Below are positions 43,955 to 53,357 of a DNA stretch of 64,000 nt, in pieces. A program made the translations under genes and the position numbers. The notes beneath the pieces are model-generated. The model was not told the origin of the DNA. It did not search any database and worked only from the letters and a program-made list of their open reading frames with translations. The DNA lies in contig MWJO01000013.1 of assembly GCA_002027195.1 (NCBI GenBank), positions 1 to 64,000 of the forward strand, in the 5' to 3' direction. The stretch comes from Streptomyces sp. GKU 895 (GTDB lineage Bacteria > Actinomycetota > Actinomycetes > Streptomycetales > Streptomycetaceae). Every line of letters begins with the position of its first letter. Position 1 is the stretch's first letter.

Positions 43955-44848
43955 ATGCAGTTCGACGACGACGCCCGACTGGACACCTCCGAGGTCCAGG
44001 ACGTGCGCGGCAGCCGCATCCCCGGAGGCAGGGCGACCGTCGGCGGGGGCATCGCCGGTCTGATCGCGCTGCTGCTGGGGCTGTTCCTCGGGGTGGGACC
44101 CGACCAACTGGGGCTCAGCGACAGCGGCGGGGGCCGGCCCGCCGCCACGTCCTCCGGCCTCGCGCAGGTCCAGCAGTCCTGCCGTACCGGGCAGGACGCG
44201 AACACCCGGGACGACTGCCGGATGGTCGCGGTCGTCAACAGCGTGCAGGACTACTGGGACCTGGAGTTCGCGGGGCGCAACGGCGTGTACTCCCGCTCCC
44301 CCACCGTCTTCTTCAGTGAGCGGGTCGGCACGGCGTGCGGGTCGGCGACCTCCGCGGTCGGGCCGTTCTACTGCCCCGGTGACCGGAAGGTCTATCTGGA
44401 CCTCGGCTTCTTCGACGAGCTGCGCTCGAAGTTCGGCGCGAGCGGCGGCGCCTTCGCACAGGCCTACGTCGTCGCGCACGAGTACGGGCATCACGTGCAG
44501 GACCTGACGGGCACGCTGGGCCGGTCCCAGGACGGGCGCACCGGCGCGGGCAGCAACGCGGTCAAGGTCGAGCTCCAGGCGGACTGCTACGCCGGGGTGT
44601 GGGCGCACCACGCGACCACCACGAAGGACGAGTCGACCGGGCGGCCCCTCATCACCAGCCTCACCGCCGCCGACATCGCCGACGGCCTGGACGCGGCGGC
44701 GGCCGTGGGCGACGACCGGATCCAGGAGCGGTTCCAGGGGCGGGTGACGCCGGAGTCGTGGACGCACGGGTCGGCGGCGCAGCGGCAGCAGTGGTTCCGG
44801 ACGGGGTACGAGAGCGGCGACATGGCGCAGTGCAACACCTTCCGCTGA
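43955..44848 (+). CDS. YpfJ-type neutral zinc metallopeptidase, membrane-anchored
   Basis: The 297-residue protein has an N-terminal cytoplasmic part (MQFDDDARLDTSEVQDVRG), one membrane helix (AGLIALLLGLFLGV), a linker, and the predicted metallopeptidase domain with HExxH as HEYGHHVQDL near residue 180 and a downstream ELQADCYAGVWAHH. Cysteines (CRTGQDANTRDDC, CGSATS...FYC) suggest disulfides outside the membrane. The start is the ATG at 43955. It is divergent from the ABC-F gene. Confidence 0.88.
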   Translation: MQFDDDARLDTSEVQDVRGSRIPGGRATVGGGIAGLIALLLGLFLGVGPDQLGLSDSGGGRPAATSSGLAQVQQSCRTGQDANTRDDCRMVAVVNSVQDYWDLEFAGRNGVYSRSPTVFFSERVGTACGSATSAVGPFYCPGDRKVYLDLGFFDELRSKFGASGGAFAQAYVVAHEYGHHVQDLTGTLGRSQDGRTGAGSNAVKVELQADCYAGVWAHHATTTKDESTGRPLITSLTAADIADGLDAAAAVGDDRIQERFQGRVTPESWTHGSAAQRQQWFRTGYESGDMAQCNTFR

Positions 44849-44966
44849 CCGGTGTGCGGCGGTTTCAGCTGGTCACGGCTGATTGTCAGTGGTCGCTGCA
44901 AGACTGGGCCGCACATCGGGATTCGTCGATTTCCGAGTGTTTCCGGATCACGAGGGAGTGATCGGC

Positions 44967-45380
44967 ATGGCAGGCACGAGCGGTGGGCGGCCCAGCATCT
45001 ACCCGACGCTGCTGTACGCGGACGCCAAGGCGGCGATCCGGCAGCTGACGGAGGCGTTCGGCTTCACCGAGCTGTCGGTGTACGAGGGTGAGGACGGCTC
45101 GGTGCTGCACGCCGAGCTGGTGCAGGGCAACGGCGCGGTGATGGTCGGCTCCAAGGGCCGCGGCGGTCTCTTCGACGCGGCGATGAAGGACGCGGGCACG
45201 ACCGGGGTGTACGTCGCCGTGGCCGACGTCGACGCACACCACCGGCACGCCGTGGAGCAGGGCGCGGAGATCCTGATGCCCCCGACCGACCAGGACTACG
45301 GAGCGCGGGACTACATGGCCCGTGACGTCGAGGGCAACATCTGGAGCTTCGGGACCTATACGCCGGAGATAGGCGGCTAG
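44967..45380 (+). CDS. VOC family (glyoxalase-fold) protein
   Basis: The 137-residue protein has the two beta-alpha-beta-beta-beta modules of the vicinal oxygen chelate fold: YPTLLYADAKAAIRQLTEAF, GSVLHAELVQGNGAVMVG, and GVYVAVADVDAHHRHAVEQG with RDVEGNIWSFGTY at the end. It resembles bleomycin-resistance/PhnB-like single-chain members; the metal and substrate cannot be told. A GAGGGAG site lies 8 bp before the ATG at 44967. Confidence 0.85.
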   Translation: MAGTSGGRPSIYPTLLYADAKAAIRQLTEAFGFTELSVYEGEDGSVLHAELVQGNGAVMVGSKGRGGLFDAAMKDAGTTGVYVAVADVDAHHRHAVEQGAEILMPPTDQDYGARDYMARDVEGNIWSFGTYTPEIGG

Positions 45381-45389
45381 GTCCCTGCC

Positions 45390-46725
45390 TCAGCTGCGGC
45401 CGGTGTGCACCTGGAAGGCCGCCCGGCGGACCGCCTTGGCCAGCGCCGGGTCGGGGTGGGCGGCGGCGAGGGCGACCAGGACCTGGACGGTGCGGGGGTG
45501 ACCGACGGCCCGCACCTCGTCGAGGAGCATGGGCACGGTCGGCTGCACCGCGGACTCCAGGTGGCGCACCAGCAGCGGGGCCTCTCCGTGGTCGGCGACG
45601 GCGGCCGCGGTGTCGACCCACAGCCAGGTGGCCTCCTCGCGGGTGAGCACCTCGTGGGCGTCCTCCGGGTCGTGGCCGTCGTGCTCGGCGAGCCACAGCA
45701 GGGCGTACGGCCGCAGCGTCGGCTCTTCGGCCACGGCGCGGACGTCGGGCTCGGCGGGGGCGCCGACGACCCGCAGCGCCTCGAAGGCGAGGCCGCGCAG
45801 CAGGGCGTCCTCGCCGCGTGCGGCCTCGATGAGCTCGGTGACGGCGCTGCCGACGGGGCGGGCGGCGAGCCAGGCCCGGTACTCGGCGCGGGCGGCGTTG
45901 GGACGCAGTTGTGCGCAGCCGCGGAGCATCTCCTCGGCGCCGACCTCGATGTTGCCGGCGGGGCTCTGCGCGGCGACGCAGATCTGCTCCAGCTTGACCC
46001 ACACCGCCCAGCTGCCCAGCGGGGTGAGCGTGGCCTGGCCGTCGCCGTAGGTGAGGGCGCCGACGGAGGCCAGGGCGTGCAGAGCCCAGTCGAGGAGCGG
46101 TTCGAGGGGGGCGTCCGCGGGCTGCGGCTGGGGCTCGGGCTGTGCGGCGGGGTCGGGCCGCGGGCCGTAGGGGATCTCGCAGCGCTCCGTGCGCAGTTCG
46201 GTGACGCGCTGCTCCAGGAGGTCCAGGAGCTGTTCCACGGGCACGGGGCCGGCGGAGAGCTGGAGGAAGGAGAGCACCTGCGGCATGGCCGAGACGACCT
46301 CGGCGACGGCGGCGGGCTCGTGGTCCGCGGGTTCGGGGTGGGCCAGCGACCAGGCGTCGAAGAGGGCGACCCAGCCGCGCAGGACGGCACTGTCGTCGCG
46401 GTCCCAGGCGCGCAGGCGCCAGCCGGGGCGGGCGCTGTCGCCGTGCACCTCCACGAGGCCGGCGAGGCGGGCGGTGTCCCAGTCGGCGCGGATCTGAGCC
46501 GGGGTCAGACCCAGGTCGGCGGCGGCCCGTTCGGCGGTCTCGTCGGAGAGGGTGGCCTTGCCGTCGGCTCGGCCGCCGTCCCGGCCGGGGCCCAGGGCGG
46601 CGTCGGCCCAGTGGGCGACGCGGGCCGCGCCGGCGAGGCCGGAGCGAGCCATTCTGGCCAACTCGGCCTGTGCCGGGGTGCTCCGGGGGGCGGGGTGCGG
46701 GGCGGCGCGAGCGCCGCTGGTTCAT
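45390..46725 (-). CDS. Conserved actinobacterial protein with HEAT-like C-terminus, one frameshift
   Basis: The long soluble protein (about 440 residues) starts MNQRRSRRPAPRP from the ATG at 46725, breaks in a G-rich run near 46690, and continues APRSTPAQAELARMARSGLA. The middle has a winged-helix-like part (TAERAAADLGLTPAQIRADW) and LEPLLDWALHALASVGALTYGDG; the C-terminal 170 residues form short helical pairs (AFEALRVVGAPAEPDVRAVA and so on) like HEAT repeats. It is conserved in Streptomyces from memory but uncharacterised. No function is assigned. Confidence 0.65.
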
Positions 46726-46967
46726 CGCTCGGGGGGCGGCGGCCAGGGGTCGCGTGCGGACGAGTCGAAGCCTGGAGTCGCGCGGGATACGGGACGTCAC
46801 GGGTGCAGTCTTCCGGTTGACGGTCCGAAAACCCAAACGGAATGTAACGGCGGGCTACGGGGATGGCCAACGCACAGGTCGCGGCGAGCGGTCGGGGACC
46901 GGGATCAGGCCAGTGGTACGGCCTTAAACGGAACCTTCGCGACCGTCGGCGGACACCGTTGCATCAG

Positions 46968-48086
46968 CTACATCAGCGGCGTCAGAAAACGGCGGAGCGC
47001 CTCTTCGTAGCCCGTCGGGTCGGCGTTCCACATGGCTCCGTGCGGGGCGTGCGGGACGGTGTGGAGGGCGACGAGGTTGGGGCGGGTGGCGGCGAGGCGG
47101 CGGGAGAGGGACCAGGGGGCGACGGTGTCGTCCGGGCCGTGCAGGATCAGGGTGGGCACCTTGAGCAGGTCGGGGTCGACGGCTTCGGCGAGGCGGTCGC
47201 CGTGCAGTCCGGTGCGGCCCTGGGCGGCACGGACGGCGAGGGGCAGCAGGGCGCCCGGGGTGCGGTTGGCCGAGGCGAGGGCGCGCAGGGTGGTCTCCCA
47301 GCTGAGCACCGGGGAGTCCAGGATCAGGCCCCTGATGCGCTCGCGGACGCCGGAGTGGGCGGCGGCGCGCAGCGCCATGGTGGCGCCGGTGGACCAGCCG
47401 AGCAGGACGACGTTCCGGGCGCCGTTGCGCAGGGCGTGGCGGATCGCGGCGTCCAGGTCGCGCCACTCGGTCTCGCCGAGGTGGTTGAGGCCGTCGGGCT
47501 GCCGGGGTGCGCCGAGGTCGCCGCGGTAGCCGAGGGCGAGCACCGGGAAGCGCCGGTCGACGAGGAACCGCATGACGTTCATGGAGAGTTCGCGGGTGGC
47601 GCCGAGGCCGTGGACGGCGATGACCCAGGTGGCGCGGGCGCCGGGCACGAACCACGCGGGCAGGGTGCCGAGTTCGCCGGGGATCTCGACGTCGGCATGG
47701 TCGAGGCCGAGGGCGGAGCGCGGGTCGCCGGCGTGGACCTGAGGGGTGAACCACACCTTGTCGCCGGGTTCGAGGGTGCCGTGCGTGACGCGTTCGAGGC
47801 GGCGTACGACGGTGTCGGCGGAGTGGGAGGCGGTGCCGAGGACGGGTCCGACCACCGCATGGACGCCGTCGCCGGCGAGGCCGTACGTGCCGGGCCGCAG
47901 GGCGGCGAGGTCGCGGGTCAGGGCGATCTGGCCGGCGGCCGTGGCGTGCACGGTGAGCCGGGGTTCGCTGGGCAGGGGCCGGCCCGGGGGCGCCTTGAGA
48001 GCGGCGTCGCTGGCGAGCCGCCCGGCGGCAACGCTCGCGGCTCCGGCGGCCAGGGCACGGTGACGGCGGCGGCCGTCGCTTGACAG
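46968..48086 (-). CDS. Alpha/beta hydrolase family protein
   Basis: The protein has the alpha/beta-hydrolase landmarks WVIAVHGLGATRELS (oxyanion region), LGWSTGATMALRAA (nucleophile elbow G-W-S-T-G), TLILHGPDDTVAPW (acid) and VPHAPHGAMW (histidine). A membrane or signal-like segment (LAAGAASVAAGRLASDAAL) lies at the N-terminus. The first ATG/GTG/TTG in frame is the GTG at 47951, but coding sequence clearly continues upstream to about 48086, where only a CTG is available; the true start is uncertain. Esterase or lipase activity is likely; the substrate is unknown. Confidence 0.78.
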   Translation of the reverse strand: MSSDGRRRHRALAAGAASVAAGRLASDAALKAPPGRPLPSEPRLTVHATAAGQIALTRDLAALRPGTYGLAGDGVHAVVGPVLGTASHSADTVVRRLERVTHGTLEPGDKVWFTPQVHAGDPRSALGLDHADVEIPGELGTLPAWFVPGARATWVIAVHGLGATRELSMNVMRFLVDRRFPVLALGYRGDLGAPRQPDGLNHLGETEWRDLDAAIRHALRNGARNVVLLGWSTGATMALRAAAHSGVRERIRGLILDSPVLSWETTLRALASANRTPGALLPLAVRAAQGRTGLHGDRLAEAVDPDLLKVPTLILHGPDDTVAPWSLSRRLAATRPNLVALHTVPHAPHGAMWNADPTGYEEALRRFLTPLM

Positions 48087-48348
48087 TGCACCCGTCCAGT
48101 GTCCGGGTGGAGCGGGGTGGGCCGTGGGAGGGCGGGTGAGGTGACGTCGGGTGCCGGGAGGGTGCGTGGGGCGCGGGCGAGGTCCGGTGCCGAGAGGGCG
48201 TGTTGGGAGGGCGAGGTCGGGTGCGGGTGGGTAGGGGCATCGTTCTGGTGGGCATCGTCGCGGGCGAGTGCCGTCGGGCGGAGGTCGTCGCGACCGGGTT
48301 TGCTCGCGGTGGGAGTCAGGGGCCGTCGATGTCCGTGGGCGGTGGGCG
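48087..48348. other. G-rich gap without a convincing gene
   Basis: The plus strand here has many closely spaced GGG runs (GGGAGGGCGGG, GGGTGCCGGGAGGGTG, GGGTGCGGGTGGGTAGGGG) and could form G-quadruplexes. Degenerate short repeats of the GTGGGAGGGCG kind are present. No codon bias or ribosome site supports a gene. Confidence 0.5.
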
Positions 48349-49080
48349 TCAGCCGCGCTGGCCGTACCCCCGTAGCTTCTCCCCCGCCTCGGCCACCTGT
48401 TCCGGCGACAGCAGGCTCGGGGTCAGGCCCGGTACCGAGGACGCCGTCAGCCACAGGCGGCACATCCACTCCAGCTGGGCGGTGCGGTCGAAGGCCTGGT
48501 CGAGGGTGTCGCCGTAGGTGATCGTGCCGTGGTTCTGGAGGAGGCAGGCGGTGCGGTCGGCGAGGGCGTGGAGCATGTTCTCGGCCAACTCCTCGGTGCC
48601 GTACGTCGCATACGGGGCAACCCGGACGGCGCCGCCGAGCGCGCCGGACATGTAGTGGACGGCGGGGAGTTCCGGCACGAGCGTGGAGACGGCCGTCGCG
48701 TGGACGGCGTGGGTGTGGACGACGGCGCGGGCGTCGGTGGCGCGGTGGACGGCGAGATGCATGGGCAGTTCGCTGGTCGGGACCAGCGTGCCGAGGACCT
48801 GCCGGCCGTCGAGGTCGACGCCGGTGACGTCGTCCGGCGTCAGCCGGTCGTACGGCACTCCCGACGGCGTGACCAGCACGGTGTCGCCGACGCGGACGGA
48901 GACGTTGCCGGAGGTGCCGACGACGAGTCCGTCGGTGACGGTGCGGCGGGCGGTGGCGACGAGCGGCTCCCAGGCGCGGGCCTCCTCTTCGCGCACACCG
49001 CGCCCCCGCGCTTCGCCCACGGTCCGCGCGCCCTCCCGGTCGTCCCGTCCGTCCCGCTGCTCCTGCCGCTGCTCAGCCAT
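48349..49080 (-). CDS. Class II aldolase/adducin family protein
   Basis: The 243-residue protein follows the L-fuculose/L-ribulose-phosphate aldolase fold: LVVGTSGNVSVRVGD (phosphate-binding GTSGN), VTPSGVPYD, ELPMHLAVHRATDARAVVHTHAVHAT (zinc His pair) and LLQNHGTITYG (third His). An acidic/Arg-rich leader of about 35 residues is poorly conserved, so the ATG at 49080 may be too long. It cleaves a phosphorylated sugar or acts as an epimerase; unresolved. Confidence 0.85.
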   Translation of the reverse strand: MAEQRQEQRDGRDDREGARTVGEARGRGVREEEARAWEPLVATARRTVTDGLVVGTSGNVSVRVGDTVLVTPSGVPYDRLTPDDVTGVDLDGRQVLGTLVPTSELPMHLAVHRATDARAVVHTHAVHATAVSTLVPELPAVHYMSGALGGAVRVAPYATYGTEELAENMLHALADRTACLLQNHGTITYGDTLDQAFDRTAQLEWMCRLWLTASSVPGLTPSLLSPEQVAEAGEKLRGYGQRG

Positions 49081-49278
49081 GTCGCGATCCTCCCAGGCGG
49101 GCCTCTCGCACACCGCCGGGCCGGGGCACTTTAGGGCGGAGGCAAGGCGTCCGGAAGTACGCATATACGGATACATCACCCTCTTGCGCAGCTTGGCCAG
49201 ACATCACCGAGTGTTCCCTGATCTTCCAGTAATCTCGCTGCCTGATTTGTCGTGCACGTCGCCATTCCGGGGGGAAAT

Positions 49279-50028
49279 ATGGCTCGTGATCGCAAACCGT
49301 CCCGCCACCGCGCCCGCGTCCTCGCGGCCTCCGTGGCCGCGCTCGCCCTCTCGGGAACTGCACTGGCCGAGTTCCCGGCCGCGGCGGCGGGCAAGCCGAA
49401 GGGGCACGACGTCTCCTCGCACCAGAAGAACGTCGACTGGCAGAGCGCGAAGAGCAAGGGCGCCAGGTTCGTCTACATCAAGGCGACCGAGGGCCGGACC
49501 TATCGCAACCCGTACTTCGACCAGCAGTACACCGGATCGCGCGCCGCGGGACTCCTCCGCGGGGCGTACCACTTCGCCTTGCCGGACAAGTCGTCGGGCA
49601 AGGCGCAGGCGCGGTACTTCGTGAACAACGGCGGCGGCTGGAGCGCGGACGGCTGGACGCTGCCGCCGGCGCTCGACATCGAATACAACCCGTACGACGG
49701 CAAGCACCGGTGCTACGGCCTGAAGAAGGCCGCGATGGTCAGCTGGATCAAGTCCTTCAGCAACGAGGTCAAGCGGCTCACCGGCCGGCGCCCGGTGATC
49801 TACACGACCGCCCACTGGTGGAACGTCTGCACCGGCGGCAGCCGCGCGTTCGCCGCGCATCACGCGCTGTGGGTGGCCCGTTACGACGCGGCGGACGCCG
49901 GATCGCTGCCGAACGGATGGTCGTACTGGACGCTCTGGCAGTACGACAACAGCGGCAACCTGCCGGGTGACCAGAATCTCTTCAACGGCTCGGCGGCACA
50001 GCTGAGGAAGTTCGCCCGGGGCGCGTGA
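49279..50028 (+). CDS. Secreted GH25 lysozyme (N-acetylmuramidase)
   Basis: The 249-residue protein has a signal peptide (KPSRHRARVLAASVAALALS) and a GH25 domain with the active-site Asp/Glu in HDVSSHQKNVDW, FVYIKATEG and PALDIEY, and WTLWQYDNSGNLPG near the end. It hydrolyses peptidoglycan glycan outside the cell. The ATG at 49279 follows GGGGGAAAT. It has no cell-wall-binding repeat. Confidence 0.92.
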   Translation: MARDRKPSRHRARVLAASVAALALSGTALAEFPAAAAGKPKGHDVSSHQKNVDWQSAKSKGARFVYIKATEGRTYRNPYFDQQYTGSRAAGLLRGAYHFALPDKSSGKAQARYFVNNGGGWSADGWTLPPALDIEYNPYDGKHRCYGLKKAAMVSWIKSFSNEVKRLTGRRPVIYTTAHWWNVCTGGSRAFAAHHALWVARYDAADAGSLPNGWSYWTLWQYDNSGNLPGDQNLFNGSAAQLRKFARGA

Positions 50029-50112
50029 CCGTGCGGCACACGGGCCGTGCGGCGGGCGTCGGCGACACCGGAGGGAAAACCCTCGGTTCCAGACACCGTG
50101 CGGCCTGCCCCA

Positions 50113-50134
50113 GTTCATCTTCCGTTCACCCTGG
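50113..50134 (+). promoter_or_regulatory. PHO box (two 11-bp direct repeats)
   Basis: GTTCATCTTCC (50113-50123) and GTTCACCCTGG (50124-50134) are adjacent 11-bp direct repeats matching the streptomycete PhoP consensus G(G/T)TCAYYY(R)(G/C)G, with a degenerate third unit (TTACCTACCTT) following. They end about 49 bp before the phosphate-transporter ATG, a typical position. PhoP control of pit genes is known in S. coelicolor. Confidence 0.75.
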
Positions 50135-50182
50135 TTACCTACCTTCAACGAGCCAATGACGCTCGAACGATTGCCTGGGTAA

Positions 50183-51428
50183 ATGGAAAACTTCTCGCTG
50201 ATCCTCGCGATTGTGGTGGTAACCGCACTCGCGTTCGATTTCACGAACGGTTTTCACGACACCGCCAACGCGATGGCCACGACCATCTCGACCGGTGCGC
50301 TCAAGCCCAAGGTCGCGGTGGCCATGTCCGCCGCGCTCAACCTTGTGGGCGCCTTCCTCTCCGTGGAGGTCGCCAACACGATCTCCAAGGGTCTCGTCGA
50401 CGAGAGCGGCATACGTCCTGAGGTGATCTTCGCGGCCCTGGTGGGCGCGATCCTCTGGAACCTGCTGACCTGGCTGGTCGGACTCCCCTCCAGCTCCTCG
50501 CACGCCCTCATGGGCGGTCTGATAGGCGCCACCATCGCTTCGGCGGGCACGGGCGCGGTCCACGGTGACGTCCTGGTCACCAAGGTCCTCATCCCGGCGA
50601 TCGCGGCCCCGCTGGTCGCGGGCATCGCGGCCATGCTGGCCACGCGGTTCTCCTACACGCTCGGCAAGAAGGCGGACGGCAAGTCGGCCGCCAAGGGCTT
50701 CCGCGCCGGCCAGATCGCCTCGGCCGGCCTGGTGTCCCTCGCCCACGGCACGAACGACGCGCAGAAGACGATGGGCATCATCACCCTCGCCCTCGTCGCC
50801 GGCGGCGCCGTCGCGCCCCGACTCCGACCCGCCCACCTGGGTCATCCTCTCGGCGGGCCTGGCCATCGCGCTCGGCACCTACCTGGGCGGCTGGCGCATC
50901 ATCCGCACGATGGGCAAGGGCCTGACCGACCTCCAGCCGCAGCAGGGCTTCGCGGCCCAGACCAGCGCGGCGACGGTCATCCTGGCCTCCTCGCACCTCG
51001 GCTTCTCCCTCTCCACCACGCACTCCGTCTCCGGTTCGGTGATGGGCGCGGGCCTCGGCCGCAAGGGCGGCGTGGTCCGCTGGTCGACGGCGACGCGGAT
51101 GTTCGTGGCGTGGGGTCTCACGCTCCCGGCGGCCGCCCTGGTGGGTGCGCTGGCCGAGTCCGTGTGCGACCTCGGCGACTGGGGCACGGCGGTGGTCGCG
51201 GTCTTCCTGATCGCCTCCAGCGCGGCCATCTGGAAGATCTCGCGCCGCGAGGTCGTGGACGCGTCGAACGTCAACGACACCGACGAGCCGGCCGGCGTGG
51301 TCACCACGGCGATCGCGGCCGTGACCCCGCCCCCGGCGGGCACGGTGGTGGACGACCTGACCGCCACGATCCCCGCCCCGGCAGCGGCCACCGCGGAACC
51401 GGCCGCACCGCCGGCCGCCGCGGTCTGA
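50183..51428 (+). CDS. PiT-family low-affinity inorganic phosphate transporter, one frameshift
   Basis: The joined product of about 415 residues has the duplicated PiT domain: the N-terminal DFTNGFHDTANAMATTISTG and the C-terminal counterpart LVSLAHGTNDAQKTMGIITL, with the second set SSSSHALMGG and LSTTHSVSGS. It moves phosphate, probably as metal-phosphate, with protons. An extra C (CCCC near 50816) breaks the frame; one fewer C joins VAP to DSDPPTWVIL. A PHO box lies upstream and a small membrane-protein gene 28 bp downstream. This corresponds to the pitH2 position of S. coelicolor. Confidence 0.9.
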
Positions 51429-51456
51429 GCCCCAGCGACGAAGGAAAGCAAGCACC

Positions 51457-51678
51457 ATGAAGATCGACTGGCAAGCACTGGGCTCCGTCTTCGGCGTCAG
51501 CCTCGTCGTCACCGTGGCCCTCGTGGCCCTCTTCACCCTCGGCATCATGGGCCTCTCCCGCCAGGAGCGGGCATCGGCCCAGGGCGGCACGGCCGCCTTC
51601 GCCGTGACCGGCGCGTACGCCTGCTTCGCCGCGTGTGCGGCGGCGGTGGGGTACGGGATCTATCTGATCGTGGCCTGA
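51457..51678 (+). CDS. Small membrane protein paired with the phosphate transporter
   Basis: The 73-residue protein has two helices (VFGVSLVVTVALVALFTLGI and VTGAYACFAACAAAVGYGIY) with a short polar loop SRQERASAQGG. It starts 28 bp after the pit stop with AAGGAAAG as ribosome site and is in the same operon. Homologues sit at the same place in other Streptomyces from memory. A helper role is inferred. Confidence 0.8.
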   Translation: MKIDWQALGSVFGVSLVVTVALVALFTLGIMGLSRQERASAQGGTAAFAVTGAYACFAACAAAVGYGIYLIVA

Positions 51679-51694
51679 CCGACCGACACCGTTA

Positions 51695-51728
51695 CCGCGC
51701 CCCCGGACCTCACCGTCCGGGGGCGCGG
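51695..51728 (+). terminator. Strong terminator of the pit operon
   Basis: CCGCGCCCCCGGAC (51695-51708) pairs perfectly with 51715-51728 around a CTCACC loop, followed by TTCTGTGTT, 16 bp after the stop. Confidence 0.9.
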
Positions 51729-51937
51729 TTCTGTGTTGACGCCCACCGACCGGCCACCGTTGCTAGGGTCTGCGTCACATCGGAAGGTACCGAAAAGACA
51801 TGTGTCATACTGAGTACTGCTCAACTGACATACGCTCATACGAATAGCGTCCAAAGAACTGGCGTCTGTTCGCCCGCTGTCGCTTCGATGGCTTCCGAAC
51901 TCACTCACGCATCGAGCAGTACGGAAGAGGGAACATC

Positions 51938-52795
51938 ATGGCCAGGGAAGTCGATCCGAGCCTCAACAGGCGCAGGCTCCGCATCGAGCTACGCCGAGCC
52001 CGTGAAGCAACCGGGATGACTCAGCTCGAAGCCGCTCAGGCCCTGGAGTGGTCACTTTCCAAAATCATCCGGATCGAGGCGGGGACGGTCAGCGTCTCAG
52101 TCACCGACCTGCGCGCACTCCTCCAGCAGTACGACGTCGTAGATGAAGTACTGATCGCCGATCTGGAAGAGGCGGCTCGCGGCTCCAAGGGACAGTCCTG
52201 GTGGGCGGAGTACCGGGACATGATCAGCTCGCAGTTCGCTCAGTACCTGGGGTACGAGAGCTCTGCAATCACGATCCAGGCGTTCAACCCCGTCGTCTTT
52301 CCCGCTCTTCTGCAGAACGAGGACTATGCCGAGGCACTGCTCAAGGGCCGCACCGGCGAGGCACAGGCCCGCCGGGCCGTCGAACTCAGGACCGCCCGCC
52401 AGGAGCGCGTCTTCGACGACGAGGAGGGGCCGCGCGCCCATTTCGTCGTCGACGAGTCGGTCTTCCGCCGGCACGTCGGCGGCCCTTCGGTCATGCGCCG
52501 CCAATTGGAGCACGTCAAGACACTCGCCCAGCACCCCCGGGTGAACCTGCAACTCCTCCCCTTCACGGCGGGTTCCTTCTTCGGCTCGACAGCCCCCTTC
52601 GTACTGCTCACCTTCAAGGACGACGACGATCTGCTCTACATCGAGGGAAGTACCGGAAGCGTGACGAGCCGTGACGACATCGAACTCATCGCGCGCTACC
52701 AGGAGAGCTTCGCGGAAATCAGCGGCGCCGCGTACGAGGGCGACCAGGTCATCGAACTGATCGACGAGATCAGCACAGGCATGCGTTCCAGCTGA
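51938..52795 (+). CDS. Helix-turn-helix/DUF5753 (WhiJ-like) regulator
   Basis: The 285-residue protein has an XRE-type HTH at about residues 11-65 (LRIELRRAREATGMTQLEAA and LSKIIRIEAGTVSVSVTDLR) and a C-terminal DUF5753 domain (SSAITIQAFNPVVFPALLQN through HPRVNLQLLPFTAGSFFGST). This is the WhiJ/BldB-associated class that usually pairs with a DUF397 gene. The upstream region (51745-51935) is clearly less GC-rich than its surroundings, as often at such loci. A DUF397 gene lies 0.9 kb downstream on the other strand rather than directly adjacent. Confidence 0.9.
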   Translation: MAREVDPSLNRRRLRIELRRAREATGMTQLEAAQALEWSLSKIIRIEAGTVSVSVTDLRALLQQYDVVDEVLIADLEEAARGSKGQSWWAEYRDMISSQFAQYLGYESSAITIQAFNPVVFPALLQNEDYAEALLKGRTGEAQARRAVELRTARQERVFDDEEGPRAHFVVDESVFRRHVGGPSVMRRQLEHVKTLAQHPRVNLQLLPFTAGSFFGSTAPFVLLTFKDDDDLLYIEGSTGSVTSRDDIELIARYQESFAEISGAAYEGDQVIELIDEISTGMRSS

Positions 52796-52836
52796 ACCCG
52801 GGCGGGTACGGCACCGGGCGGCGTCAAGGAGGGCCT

Positions 52837-53345
52837 ATGTGGGTCTTCGACAGGTTGCACGAGGGGTGGCGCCGGCTTGTGTCCACGCACGTCCCTCAAA
52901 CAGCCGTAGAGCCAGGCCCGGCCGCTGACCCGGAGGAGGGCGAGCCGCCCGCCGACGATGTCGCACTGCGATCCGCAGCGATGCGCGACCCGGACTGGAC
53001 GGACAACCTCGGGCGCATCGAGAAACAGCGAGCGGAGCAGGAGATGCGGAGGGAGCGCGCGACCGCGGACCAGCAGATCAGGCAGCGCACCGCGGCCTGG
53101 CTGCTGGGCTCGGGGACCGGCCTGCTGTTCCTGATCGCCGGTGTTCCGGTCACCAAGGCCGTTCAGGGCCAGCCTGTCACGTCCCTGGGCGTCTGGACCC
53201 TGCTCCTGCTCCTCGTGCTGGCCGCATGCGTGGTGGTCGGTGTCTTCCTCCTGATAGCCCGTCTACTCATGGACGGCTCCGAGGCATCCGAGGACCGGGA
53301 CCGCGGCCGGGAGGTCAGCGACGCCGCTGCTTCGTCAGATCCGCC
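52837..53345 (+). CDS. Two-helix membrane protein with coiled coil, end uncertain
   Basis: The product starts MWVFDRLHEGWRRLVSTHVP (GTG-free ATG at 52837, AAGGAGGG before it), has a charged coiled coil (IEKQRAEQEMRRERATADQQ) and two helices (AWLLGSGTGLLFLIAGVPV and TLLLLLVLAACVVVGVFLLI). The frame stays open to 53865 but beyond about 53345 it only mirrors genes on the other strand, so an indel near there probably hides the true stop. It lies 41 bp after the WhiJ-like gene. No function is known. Confidence 0.55.
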
Positions 53346-53357
53346 GAGGCTTCCCGG

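Noticed and set aside
48099..48521. Plus-strand frame over the G-rich gap
   Set aside because: It overlaps the end of the class II aldolase gene antisense, lacks a ribosome site and consists of Gly/Arg repeats.
50183..51428. Programmed frameshift in the phosphate transporter
   Set aside because: No slippery heptamer with downstream structure was evident, and the same type of one-base error affects many unrelated genes nearby.
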